Shown piece by piece: positions 1 through 8,412 of a DNA stretch of 64,000 bases. The number at the start of each line of letters is the position of its first letter. Position 1 is the stretch's first letter. The translations under genes were made by a program, and so were the position numbers. The notes below the pieces were generated by a model. That model saw only the letters and a program-made list of their open reading frames with translations. It ran no database searches and had not been told where the DNA came from. This DNA is from Pleurocapsales cyanobacterium LEGE 06147 (lineage in GTDB: Bacteria; Cyanobacteriota; Cyanobacteriia; Cyanobacteriales; Xenococcaceae), in NCBI GenBank assembly GCA_015207585.1, contig JADEWQ010000002.1, positions 62,001-126,000 of the forward strand. The letters run 5' to 3'.

Positions 1-1410
1 ATTCCAGGCTACGATACATCCCAGGTGAGTACATACAGCAGAGACTTGGTGCAAAGTACCCATTTGGTCTCGATAGGCGGCAATTTTTTTACCATTGACG
101 CTAACTACCTTGCCTTCTCCTTGCCTTACATTCTCGGGCGAATCGAGTAATCCCTTGAGGCGATCGCCAACCCAATGTATGCCCACATCAAGATTTTGTT
201 TAATCGATTCTTGAGTGACAAATGGTGTGGGACGAGTCGCGTCATAAAGCTCAATCCAAGGATTGTCGATCCCCAAAATCATGTCCGACAATAGCATGGC
301 TGCCATCGTGGATTTACTCATACCCCACAGACTAAAGCCCGTTGCCACGTAAGTATGATTATTTATTGGGGTTAACTTACCAATGTAAGGAAGTCGATCG
401 AAAGACACCATATCCTGAGTTGACCAACGATAGGCGACTTCTTCTACCCCAAACTTGGAACGAGCATACTCTGCCAAACGTTCGTATCGCTCTTCGGTAT
501 CGGAAGCTTCTCCAACTTTGTGCCCTTCTCCACCAATTAACAGTAGTGTTTTCCCTTCGTGAGGAGTAGTACGAATCGAGCGATAATCTCCTCCAGCACC
601 AATATACATGCCTTGGGGATCTTTAGCCGGATCGATCCAAGCACCAATCAAATAGGAACGTTTTGCATAAGCTTTGGCAAAGAACAATCCCCGATCCAGA
701 ATAGGCGCATTGGTGGCAATAATAACGTCTCGTGCCGTGACAACACATTTATTTTCTGCAATTATCCGACAGGGATTTTCCCCTTCAACTGTTTTGATAC
801 GAGTGCTTTCAAATACATAGCTTCCATCCCCTGGAATGGTTCCAGCCAAGTTCAAAATATACTTGCGAGGATGAAACTGTGCCTGATTGGCAAATTTAAC
901 GGCTCCCGCAATCTCAAAGGGTAATTTGGTTTCTTTGACAAAGGATGCGGGTAATCCTAAACGTATTGCTGCATCGACCTCTGCTTCAATCTTGTCTAAA
1001 TCTTGAGCCGAAGGAGCAAAAGTATAACTATCTTTGCGCTCAAAATCGCAATCAATCTGTTCTTCTTGCACGAAGGTAGCAACTTGCTCGAGCGCTGCCT
1101 GATTGGATAGTCCATAAAGACGAGCTTTTTCTTCGCCTAGCTTTTTGAGCAAGTCAGCATAAACTAGCTGATGCAGCGAAGTAATTTTGGCAGTAGTATG
1201 CCCAGAAACTCCCGTTGCAACTTTTTGGGCTTCGAGTACCGCAACTGTTTTTCCAGCTCGTTTCAAGAGCTTGGCGGCAGTAATACCCACCAAACCCGCA
1301 CCGACAATTGCCACATCAACTGATACGTCTTGTGTCAAAGTGGGATAGCTCGAATCAAGAGTTGAAGCAATCCAGAAAGAATGGGAGCGATCGGGCAGAG
1401 ATTGAGACAT
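1..1410 (-). CDS. FAD-dependent oxidoreductase with C-terminal Rieske domain (partial)
   Basis: The minus strand is open from the ATG at 1410 to the left edge (470 codons, no stop), so the C-terminus is missing. The dinucleotide-binding motif GAGLVG lies at residues 37-42, typical of the DAO fold that binds FAD. Residues 460-465 read CTHLGC, the first half of a Rieske [2Fe-2S] box (C-x-H); the second C-x-x-H would lie beyond the edge. This DAO-Rieske architecture is known from bacterial oxidoreductases related to glycine oxidase, and the physiological substrate is not known to me. It follows the dedA gene on the same strand after 117 bases. Family assignment is firm; the reaction is not. Confidence 0.9.
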   Translation of the reverse strand, partial: MSQSLPDRSHSFWIASTLDSSYPTLTQDVSVDVAIVGAGLVGITAAKLLKRAGKTVAVLEAQKVATGVSGHTTAKITSLHQLVYADLLKKLGEEKARLYGLSNQAALEQVATFVQEEQIDCDFERKDSYTFAPSAQDLDKIEAEVDAAIRLGLPASFVKETKLPFEIAGAVKFANQAQFHPRKYILNLAGTIPGDGSYVFESTRIKTVEGENPCRIIAENKCVVTARDVIIATNAPILDRGLFFAKAYAKRSYLIGAWIDPAKDPQGMYIGAGGDYRSIRTTPHEGKTLLLIGGEGHKVGEASDTEERYERLAEYARSKFGVEEVAYRWSTQDMVSFDRLPYIGKLTPINNHTYVATGFSLWGMSKSTMAAMLLSDMILGIDNPWIELYDATRPTPFVTQESIKQNLDVGIHWVGDRLKGLLDSPENVRQGEGKVVSVNGKKIAAYRDQMGTLHQVSAVCTHLGCIVAWN

Positions 1411-1527
1411 GAAGATTGGCAATTTGATGATACTTATACTTTATGAATTTCTATTAAGCTGCAATTTCCCCGCTCGATGCATCCACCTCAAGATGGAAGA
1501 AAAAGATATATACTACGCTACACAAAA

Positions 1528-2121
1528 TTATTTTCTACGTCTGATAATCCAAATTCCCAAAAAAATGACCAGGGTAACAATAACAATTGCAGAAATAGGG
1601 CTAAGATACTCTTTTACCAAATGATAATTTTGACCTAAAAGGTAGCCCGCATAGGTCAACAAGCTAGTCCATAGTGTAGTGCCAATAAGAGAGAAAAACA
1701 GAAACGGCAATAAGTGCATTTCCTCTATACCCGCAGGAATTGAAATATAAGTGCGCACTCCGGGTATCAAACGGCAGAAAAGTACCGCCTTGTTACCTTG
1801 TTTATGAAACCAGTAGGAAGCTTTACCAACGTCTCGTGCTGACAAAGTTAACCATTTACCGTATTTGTCTGCCAAACGCTCTAAGCGTCGTCGTCCAAAA
1901 AATTTCCCAGCATAATACCAGGGTAAGGTGCCAGCTATCGAACCGATTACTCCTGCCAGCACGACATAAGGAAACTCAATTTTTCCTTGATTAACGGCAA
2001 ATCCCGCCAGTGGCATGATGATTTCTGACGGAATCGGAGGAAACAAATTTTCTAAAAACATTAAGAAGGCAATTCCCCCATATCCCAGTGAATTGACAAT
2101 GTTAACAATCCAATCCGTCAT
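1528..2121 (-). CDS. DedA family (VTT domain) membrane protein
   Basis: The 197-residue integral membrane protein has the DedA/SNARE-associated pattern. It has the re-entrant segment FPPIPSEIIMPLAGF near residues 27-41, and the later motif FCRLIPGVRTYISIPAG with its conserved arginines. Hydrophobic segments follow to the C-terminus, which ends in a basic RRRK. DedA proteins are linked to lipid-carrier recycling (undecaprenyl phosphate, phosphatidylethanolamine flipping) and to membrane-potential homeostasis. Length is normal for the family. It is upstream of the FAD/Rieske gene on the same strand and may be co-transcribed with it. The exact lipid substrate cannot be told from sequence. Confidence 0.9.
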   Translation of the reverse strand: MTDWIVNIVNSLGYGGIAFLMFLENLFPPIPSEIIMPLAGFAVNQGKIEFPYVVLAGVIGSIAGTLPWYYAGKFFGRRRLERLADKYGKWLTLSARDVGKASYWFHKQGNKAVLFCRLIPGVRTYISIPAGIEEMHLLPFLFFSLIGTTLWTSLLTYAGYLLGQNYHLVKEYLSPISAIVIVTLVIFLGIWIIRRRK

Positions 2122-2383
2122 AGTGATATTTTCAATCTCATAATTTGTTATCTATTAATTTCAATCAATCAAGTTCTTAATCTTTTAAGTTAACAGTTTT
2201 ACAAACTATATTTAGAGAAAATCTAGCCAAATAAATCGTTTTTTCTTAGCTTCTAGCTATAGGTAGATATTTGATTAAAGGAAATTAGTTCATTAAGTAG
2301 AGTTGTCAAAGAAGACCAAACCCTAGAATTTGAGATAGCAAATCGGCATTAATAAAAATTTGAGTTAATTAAGGAGTGCTTTT

Positions 2384-2743
2384 ATGGGTTGGCTGCAAAG
2401 ACTATTTAACATTAACAAGCCACAATCTAATAAAGCCCAGCAATCTCAGACCAGCGGAGGCAGGACGGCTGCCGCTACTTCACCCCAACAATCAATTCCT
2501 CCAGAACGAGTTGGACTTAATGGCGAATACGATCAAAGTGGCTTAGCAAAACGGGTTGCTTTGGCATTTGATGAAGACCCGAATTTAGATGATATCGATA
2601 CTCTTTATGTTGCCCAAACTGGCAGCATAGTTGTTCTCAAAGGCAAGGCTCCCAATCAGCAAACTTTAGATAAAATGGTGTCTGTTGCCAGAAAAGTCAA
2701 AGGTGCTACGGCTGTAGATACCAGTCAGGTGTCAGTCGGTTAG
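2384..2743 (+). CDS. BON-domain protein
   Basis: This 119-residue soluble protein starts at an ATG preceded by AAGGAG at a good distance. Residues 1-45 are a low-complexity Gln/Ser/Thr-rich linker after an amphipathic start (MGWLQRLFNI). Residues 50-119 match the BON fold: alternating strands, a conserved glycine in SIVVLKGKAPN, then a helix and KGATAVDTSQV. BON domains bind phospholipid or other ligands and occur in osmotic-stress proteins. There is no signal peptide, so it is probably cytoplasmic or at the inner face of the membrane. It is monocistronic. Domain call good, role unknown. Confidence 0.8.
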   Translation: MGWLQRLFNINKPQSNKAQQSQTSGGRTAAATSPQQSIPPERVGLNGEYDQSGLAKRVALAFDEDPNLDDIDTLYVAQTGSIVVLKGKAPNQQTLDKMVSVARKVKGATAVDTSQVSVG

Positions 2744-2756
2744 GGTAGTACAGATA

Positions 2757-3050
2757 GTGCAATTCGAGCCTTCGGGTCACAATCTCCGTCCTCTAAGACG
2801 GAGATTAAAGGTGACTTCCTCCCAGCGGCAAACCTATGGTTCTGCCGTGGGCTTCCCAAACTCACGATTGGGCTTTCCTGCCCCACGCCACTTATCTAGA
2901 ACTCGTTGGTACAAACGTATGATTACTTCCACCGTTGGTTCCCCGATAGTACGACGCTCGACTCGAATGGTGCCGAACCAAGTTCCGCACCCGCTCGCTC
3001 GACTTGACAGGCAATTTCTTTCCCTCAGTGTCCCTGAGTACTAACTATCG
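2757..3050 (-). mobile_element. Putative decayed IS200/IS605-type element end
   Basis: This gene-free stretch is much more GC-rich than its flanks. It holds a strong hairpin (9-bp arms around CTCTAA, about 2787-2810) followed by AAAGGTGACTTCC, in the style of IS605-family right ends. On the minus strand a short frame ends ...GKPTAEP. No catalytic motif is visible, so I call it only a possible relic of a TnpB element or its guide-RNA region. Confidence 0.3.
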
Positions 3051-3200
3051 GATGAGATCTTCGATTTTTCTACATTTCCCAAGCTTTGCCGCCCCTACTA
3101 CAGATAAAGAGTCTTCAATTAAAAGTAGTCAAAATCTACTTTTAATTGACCTTCTGCCCTCTGCCTTCTTTTAACTTTTGACAGCCTTGGCTCTTTATTT

Positions 3201-3773
3201 ATGGCGATGAAAAATCAACTACCTCTTGTTTTAGAAAAAACCTTAGCGGTTAGCGATCGCCCCGATGCTGTCTTTAATGCTTTGCTCCCTGTTCTAGGTG
3301 AAGTCCTGCAATGCGATCGCTGCTTTCTTTACCTTCGCGATCCCGAAACTCGGATGGGTAGAGTTCCTTACTGTTGGCGTAGTAGCAATCGCTATCCAGA
3401 AATCTATGACCCCGACTGGAAAAAAGAACCGGACACTCTTGCTAAAGAAGATCCGCTGTTTGCTGCAGCACTCCGAACGGAAGACTCTATTTTTGTAGAA
3501 GATATCGAAACTGCCGACCCTAAAATAGTAAATCGAGACTTTGAGCGAGAACAGTTCGGTCATCGAGCTTTAATCCACGCACATATCTGTAAGGACAATT
3601 TGTTATGGGGAATTTTGCAACCCTGCATCTTCGCTCGCCCCAGAGTTTGGACTGACACAGATCGCGCGATCGTCAATCGAGTTGTCAAGAGGATCGCGCC
3701 AATGGCGATCGCCTATATCAATGCATTTGGACCAAATTTTGATTTCAGTACAAAGGAGAAGTCAAATACATGA
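3201..3773 (+). CDS. GAF-domain protein
   Basis: One GAF domain fills this 190-residue protein. It begins around residue 20 (DAVFNALLPVLGEVLQCDRC), continues with FLYLRDPETR, and ends with the WTDTDRAIVNRVVKRIA helix. GAF domains bind small ligands or chromophores. A bilin-type cysteine context is not obvious (there is a cysteine at DRCFLY but no CH pair), so a sensory, non-phytochrome role is more likely. No output domain is attached. The stop TGA overlaps the ATG of the DUF3891 gene (ATGA), so the two are translationally coupled and may act together. Confidence 0.85.
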   Translation: MAMKNQLPLVLEKTLAVSDRPDAVFNALLPVLGEVLQCDRCFLYLRDPETRMGRVPYCWRSSNRYPEIYDPDWKKEPDTLAKEDPLFAAALRTEDSIFVEDIETADPKIVNRDFEREQFGHRALIHAHICKDNLLWGILQPCIFARPRVWTDTDRAIVNRVVKRIAPMAIAYINAFGPNFDFSTKEKSNT

Positions 3774-4498
3774 TCGTTCATCTCACCGAGAATGGTTGGG
3801 AAATTATTTATCATCGAGCGCATGCACTGTTAGCAGCTCAAATTGCCGGACACTGGCGCAAAGAAAATGTGCCGAAACGTTTTTATGAAACACTAGCAGC
3901 CATTGCCCAACATGACGATTTAGAGCGGGAATGGGAACAAGATCGGTTGACTAAAGCCGGCGCTCCTTTAGATTTCACCCTCGATCGAGAATCGTCCATA
4001 GAACATCTGACTAGGTTAATTGAAGGTGCGTTCTATCGAGGACGATGGGTAGCATTAATGACATCAATGCATACTAGCTTTCTCAACGAGTCGCGACGGG
4101 GAACCTCAGCAGAATGGAATAGCTTCTTAGACGAACTGCGTCAGCAACAAAAGCAGTGGCAGCAGGAGTTGGGAGCGACCAAAGAAGAGGTCGATAAAAC
4201 TTACACCTTTATGCGCTGGTGCGATCGCCTTTCTCTCATCCTCTGTCAGCGGCAGTTGCCAGCCAACGAACGAGCTTTAGAAATTACCAACGGACCCGAT
4301 GGCAAACGTTATGAAGTCGTTCAGCGCAGCGACGGTTATCTTAATGTAACACCTTGGCCTTTTGATGAGGAAAAATTCACGGTCAATGTGGAAGCATCTT
4401 GCATCTCACAAGTAACATTTCCTGACAATGATGCTTTGACGCAAGTATTAAAACAGGCAAAAATCGAAGTTTTAGAGTGGACTTTCGTCCAGAGTTGA
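3770..4498 (+). CDS. DUF3891 family protein
   Basis: The 242-residue soluble protein starts with MIVHLTENGWEIIYHRAHAL, the signature opening of DUF3891. An HD-like histidine/aspartate pattern (HDDLEREW around residue 45) and many charged residues follow. The biochemical function of this family is not established as far as I know. Its start overlaps the last bases of the GAF gene by 4 nt, which suggests translational coupling and a shared sensory or regulatory role. Length fits the family. Confidence 0.85.
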   Translation: MIVHLTENGWEIIYHRAHALLAAQIAGHWRKENVPKRFYETLAAIAQHDDLEREWEQDRLTKAGAPLDFTLDRESSIEHLTRLIEGAFYRGRWVALMTSMHTSFLNESRRGTSAEWNSFLDELRQQQKQWQQELGATKEEVDKTYTFMRWCDRLSLILCQRQLPANERALEITNGPDGKRYEVVQRSDGYLNVTPWPFDEEKFTVNVEASCISQVTFPDNDALTQVLKQAKIEVLEWTFVQS

Positions 4499-4653
4499 TA
4501 GTTCTACTGGTAGGCTCGAATGCTCCACCGAACAAGATGTTGGAGGGTAAGTTACTCTTTGGACATTTCGTCGTAAACTTGAATGATGATAAGCCAGAGG
4601 CGATCGCTTTTTAATTTGACTTTTTTAATAGCTAAACGTCATCCAGTATTTAA

Positions 4654-4827
4654 GACTTACGCGTAGCCCCTAGGAAATCAATTTCCTCCTCTCAAAGCTA
4701 AAGTGGCGTGCCGTCTCCGCCGTGAGACGGCGGAGTACCTTGGACTCAAAATATTGGTTAAACTAACCCATTTCAATGGATTTGAGCTTTGAGCCAGAAC
4801 TTTAGTTCACGGCAAACTGCGTAAGTC
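4654..4827. repeat. MITE-like element with 9-bp inverted ends
   Basis: GACTTACGC at 4654-4662 is perfectly inverted at 4819-4827 (GCGTAAGTC). Between them lie a 7-bp hairpin (4711-4730, arms CCGTCTC/GAGACGG) and no reading frame. Ends of the form GGACTTACGCA are common in cyanobacterial DDE-type IS elements, so this is probably a non-autonomous derivative of one. A target-site duplication is not clear. It lies in the 535-bp gap between DUF3891 and the channel gene; the rest of that gap is AT-rich and shows nothing else. Confidence 0.6.
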
Positions 4828-5033
4828 CTATATTTATAAAGCAAAATCAATTTTGTTGCATCTAGAATTAGGCTAAAATTTTTGTTTTTCGCAGGTATTA
4901 AAACTATTTCCCTAGTAGGATTTAAAGATTTGACTTTTTAACAGAATTTAGAGAAAGCTAAGAAAAACTATTTTAGTAATGTTTTTTGAGATTAGTTGGA
5001 AATTAACCATGTAGTGGAGCAAAAAACTAAAAC

Positions 5034-6113
5034 ATGAATTTGTTTGTGCAAATAATTGGCTGGGGATTAGTTATTTTAGCCCTTACAGATATTTACCTGA
5101 CTGTATTGCGTCCTCGTGCTAATAGTGCTTTATTAAGTGTAAAAATTTCTAGAGCAATATGGCAGTTTTTCCGTTTAGCTGTACGTATTGTTCCTTTAAA
5201 AAAAGGGCAGTTGCTTTCTCACAGTGGGTCTATCATATTAATTGCGATCGTAGTGGCATGGGTATTGTTGCTACTTTTTGGATTTGCTTTAATTGTTTGG
5301 CAAGATTTAGGTTCTGGGATTCAAGCTAGCCAAGGACAAACTCCAACAGATTTTTTAACTGCACTCTACTACAGTGGTTTTTCTCTGACAACCCTTGGTA
5401 CAGGAGATATTGTCCCCAAAACAGACAATTATCGCTTGTTAATGATTTTGCAAGCAGCACTGGGCTTTTCAACTTTTACTTTGACTATTACCTACATCTT
5501 ATCGATATACAGTGCCCTAATCAGACGTAATACTTTTGCTCTGAGCTTGTATCATCGTGCTGATGATATGGCAGACTCTGCAGAAATGCTAGCTCGACTT
5601 GCAGCAGATAATAGCGTTAACAATATTCAACAAGATATTTCTAACATAGCTAGAGATTTAATGAATCTGCTCGAAACGCAAAACTCTTATTCAGTGCTTG
5701 TCTATTTTCGTTTTCAGCAGACTTATTATGCTTTACCAAGAATTGCCTATTTAGCAATGGATACAGCCACTCTTATTAAAACTGCATTGGATGTTGAACA
5801 GTATCGTTCGATTGTGAATTCTTCAGCAACAGCAGAATTGTGGAATGGTGGTTTACATTTGTTGGTTGAAGTATCGAAAACTCTTCTGCCAAAAAGACGT
5901 TTAAATTATAGAAAAAAAAATGAGCAAGCATGGCGAGCAAGATATTATCGCGCTCTCGAAAGACTTAAAGCAGAGGGAATAAAAACTGCCAAAGATCCCG
6001 AAGCTGGTGCTCTCTCATACATTTCTCTTCGTCATGAGTGGGCACCCCATCTGTCTAATATAAAGGATTATATGCAATACGAGTGGTCAGAAATTGCTCC
6101 CACTGAATATTGA
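5034..6113 (+). CDS. Two-TM potassium-channel-like protein (Ion_trans_2)
   Basis: This 359-residue protein has hydrophobic segments at about residues 1-25, 66-89 and 134-160. A pore loop runs at 105-128, and the filter-like sequence is T120-L-G-T-G-D125. The canonical K+ filter is TVGYGD; here the tyrosine is threonine, so ion selectivity may differ. A ~190-residue cytoplasmic domain follows, helical, with no recognisable RCK/TrkA-N nucleotide fold. It heads a same-strand run with two small membrane proteins. Assignment to the Ion_trans_2 superfamily is firm; conductance of K+ is inferred. Confidence 0.85.
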   Translation: MNLFVQIIGWGLVILALTDIYLTVLRPRANSALLSVKISRAIWQFFRLAVRIVPLKKGQLLSHSGSIILIAIVVAWVLLLLFGFALIVWQDLGSGIQASQGQTPTDFLTALYYSGFSLTTLGTGDIVPKTDNYRLLMILQAALGFSTFTLTITYILSIYSALIRRNTFALSLYHRADDMADSAEMLARLAADNSVNNIQQDISNIARDLMNLLETQNSYSVLVYFRFQQTYYALPRIAYLAMDTATLIKTALDVEQYRSIVNSSATAELWNGGLHLLVEVSKTLLPKRRLNYRKKNEQAWRARYYRALERLKAEGIKTAKDPEAGALSYISLRHEWAPHLSNIKDYMQYEWSEIAPTEY

Positions 6114-6229
6114 AATTATGTTTTCATTCTAGATAAAAAAATAATTAACTTTTTGAAGTGTTATTGCTAGAAATAGAAATAAGGCAGCAACTGTAATAAT
6201 CTCAGACAAAATCATTACGGAGGAAGCTA

Positions 6230-6412
6230 ATGAATAATTTATTATTGCGTTTTATTTTAATTAGCCTACTATTGCTTTTGGTTCTTGCTCCTTTTGCCGG
6301 ATTTGCTCCCTTAATGCTAGTGCTTCTAATCGCCGGATTTATTTGGTTTTTAGGTTCTCTACTGCAAATCCTTCTGTTTGGCAATAAAAATACCGAACCG
6401 GATTCAAAATAA
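6230..6412 (+). CDS. Small hydrophobic membrane protein (60 aa)
   Basis: The ATG is preceded by a strong GGAGG. Two hydrophobic stretches (residues 4-25 and 27-49), rich in Leu/Ile/Phe, are followed by a polar tail NKNTEPDSK. There is no known family. The ribosome-binding site and clear membrane topology make it a believable small gene, placed 116 bases after the channel gene on the same strand. It might be an accessory subunit, but nothing in the sequence proves it. Confidence 0.65.
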   Translation: MNNLLLRFILISLLLLLVLAPFAGFAPLMLVLLIAGFIWFLGSLLQILLFGNKNTEPDSK

Positions 6413-6506
6413 ATTAAGAGAGTATCTAAAACTTTAACAGTAAGCCAATTTAGATAAGTCTAACCTCATGTTTATCTAAGAATTAAACTATTGTAGACGG
6501 CAGGTT

Positions 6507-7304
6507 TTGAAATTACTGGCGATCGCCTTTTGGCTTATGTTTCTTGCTGTTTCTGAATCAAAGGTGTTCGACTCGATTACCTTTTCTCTCTCGGCACTTT
6601 TAGTTGTGGCTTTAGCACTCGTTCATCTTTACTGCGGTAAATTGCGTTTTCTCGATCGCATTCCGCGCAGTCGTTGGCTTTCCGTGGCAAGCGGCGTCTC
6701 GGTTGCCTATGTCTTTGTTCATTTACTCCCCGATTTAAATGCCAGACAAGAAGTATTTACAAAGATAAATGCTCTAAATTTCGTGGAAAATCATGTTTAT
6801 TTAATCGCGCTCTTCGGTCTTACTATATTTTATGGATTGGAGCGAGTAGCTAAGCGATCGCGTCAGTACAATGCTAAGTCGGGAAAAGATATAGCCGAAA
6901 TTGGCGTTTTTTGGTTACACATAGCATCTTTTGCTTTATACAATGGTCTGATTGGTTACTTATTACTTCACCGTGAAGAACCAGGTATTTACAGTCTATT
7001 GTTTTTTAGCATTGCGATGGGCTTACATTTTGTTGTCAATGATTATGGACTGCGACAACACCATAAACACATCTACCATAAGATTGGTCGATGGATATTA
7101 GCAGCAGCAATTATCGTAGGATGGGTAATTGGGACTAGAGTTAACATATCCGAAGCGGCGATCGCGGTTTTATTTGCCTTTCTAGCAGGAGGAATTATTC
7201 TTAATGTTCTTAAAGAAGAGTTACCCGAAGAACGCGAAAGTCGTTTTTGGGCTTTTGCTTTGGGTGCGATCGCTTATGCAGTCTTGCTGCTTGTTACCCT
7301 ATAA
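6507..7304 (+). CDS. Polytopic membrane protein, ZIP-like pattern
   Basis: The 265-residue protein has about eight hydrophobic segments. The frame opens with TTG at 6507; an ATG at 6537-6539 is an alternative start. Segments such as VAYVFVHLLPDL (around residue 70) and LAGGIILNVLKEELPE (around 225) recall the ZIP metal-transporter helices, but the canonical HNxPEG metal motif is not visible. A ZIP-like transporter is therefore tentative. A mid-protein histidine-rich loop (RQHHKHIYHK) lies between helices and could bind metal. It follows the channel and small membrane gene on the same strand. Confidence 0.75.
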   Translation: MKLLAIAFWLMFLAVSESKVFDSITFSLSALLVVALALVHLYCGKLRFLDRIPRSRWLSVASGVSVAYVFVHLLPDLNARQEVFTKINALNFVENHVYLIALFGLTIFYGLERVAKRSRQYNAKSGKDIAEIGVFWLHIASFALYNGLIGYLLLHREEPGIYSLLFFSIAMGLHFVVNDYGLRQHHKHIYHKIGRWILAAAIIVGWVIGTRVNISEAAIAVLFAFLAGGIILNVLKEELPEERESRFWAFALGAIAYAVLLLVTL

Positions 7305-7438
7305 CTTTTTATTTTTAACCCTAAGAAAGTTTATTCAAATCATAACTTTATATAATTAAGCGATCAAAAACTAGATTTATATATAAATCTTTAATTAATT
7401 AATCAAGGCAGGAATACTCTGCCTCGATCTTAATCCAT

Positions 7439-7972
7439 TCAACTGCCCGACCAACTGACCCAATGGTGGGAAGTAGACATTCTGGTTCTTTTACCTCGGT
7501 TTAAAGAAGTTTTTTCCCAATTAGCTCCTTCCAAATTAGCAACGCTAATATCCGTTCCTGCTAGTTTTGCCTTATTTAAGTTAGCACCACTTAAATCAGC
7601 GCCATTAAGATCGACATCAGTTAGATTAGCACCGCTTAAGTTAGCTTTCTGTAAATTAGCGCAACGCAAATCCGCACCGCTTAAATCGGCACTGCTTAAA
7701 TCCGCATTAGCTAATTCCGCACCAATCAGATTAATTTCAACAAGGTTAGCACCAACGAGATTAGCATTATTAAGATCGGCATCGGTCATATTTGCTTGTT
7801 GTAAACAAGCACCACTTAAATCGGCACCGTTCAAATCAGCAGAACTTAAATCTGCCTTGGTTAAATTAATCCGACTTAAATTGACATTTTTCAAATTAGC
7901 TCCATGTAAATTTGCGCCAGAAAAATCCAACTCTTTGTCGTTATAACGACGGAGAAGTTCGCGAGCGTCCAT
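7439..7972 (-). CDS. Pentapeptide-repeat protein
   Basis: Residues 15-160 are nearly unbroken A(D/N)Lxx pentapeptide repeats (GANLHGANLKNVNLSRINL and so on), predicting a right-handed quadrilateral beta-helix. The N-terminal MDARELLRRYNDKELDF is the usual cap of cyanobacterial members. The last ~20 residues are polar and non-repetitive. No partner domain is attached. Function in cyanobacteria is mostly unknown. It is monocistronic; the 440 bases upstream hold only AT-rich sequence and the stuttering GTCACCAGTCAACAGTTAATAACTG-type filler common in cyanobacteria. Confidence 0.9.
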   Translation of the reverse strand: MDARELLRRYNDKELDFSGANLHGANLKNVNLSRINLTKADLSSADLNGADLSGACLQQANMTDADLNNANLVGANLVEINLIGAELANADLSSADLSGADLRCANLQKANLSGANLTDVDLNGADLSGANLNKAKLAGTDISVANLEGANWEKTSLNRGKRTRMSTSHHWVSWSGS

Positions 7973-8412
7973 AATAAATTCCCCTCCGAAATTTGGTCTT
8001 TTGCTAGCTCAAGCAACTATAAAGTTTTCTAAAGCTAGCTAATTTGACTCTGGCTAATATTCAGACTTCTACTCAAGTCTATGTACCAATATTTTGCCGT
8101 ATAGATATCTTGGGAAAGTTAAAGGAGTTAAGTAAAATTGCCAAGAGATAAGACTTAAATAAAAGTCTGGGTTGTTTAGATCCTATCTCTTAATCTCTTG
8201 TTCTTTTATCAAAAATTATTAAGTTTTGTAAATTTTGCTGAGAAATTTGCTTAATTATCTTTTGATTTATTAGGTACCCAAATTAACATGAGTTCGTAAG
8301 ATTGAAAATCTAAGGGAAAAGGGGATGGTCAGCAGTCACCAGTCAACAGTTAATAACTGATAACTGGTAACTGAAAAAGCCCTTTCCCATTTCCTTGATT
8401 TAAGAGATGTCA

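Noticed and set aside
342-924. Plus-strand open frames inside the first gene
   Set aside because: They are antisense to the FAD oxidoreductase and show no family pattern or ribosome-binding site.
8320-8400. Stuttering GTCACCAGTCAACAGTTAATAACTG sequence as a CRISPR-like repeat
   Set aside because: Units are short, irregular and without spacers of constant length; this filler is common in cyanobacterial intergenic DNA.
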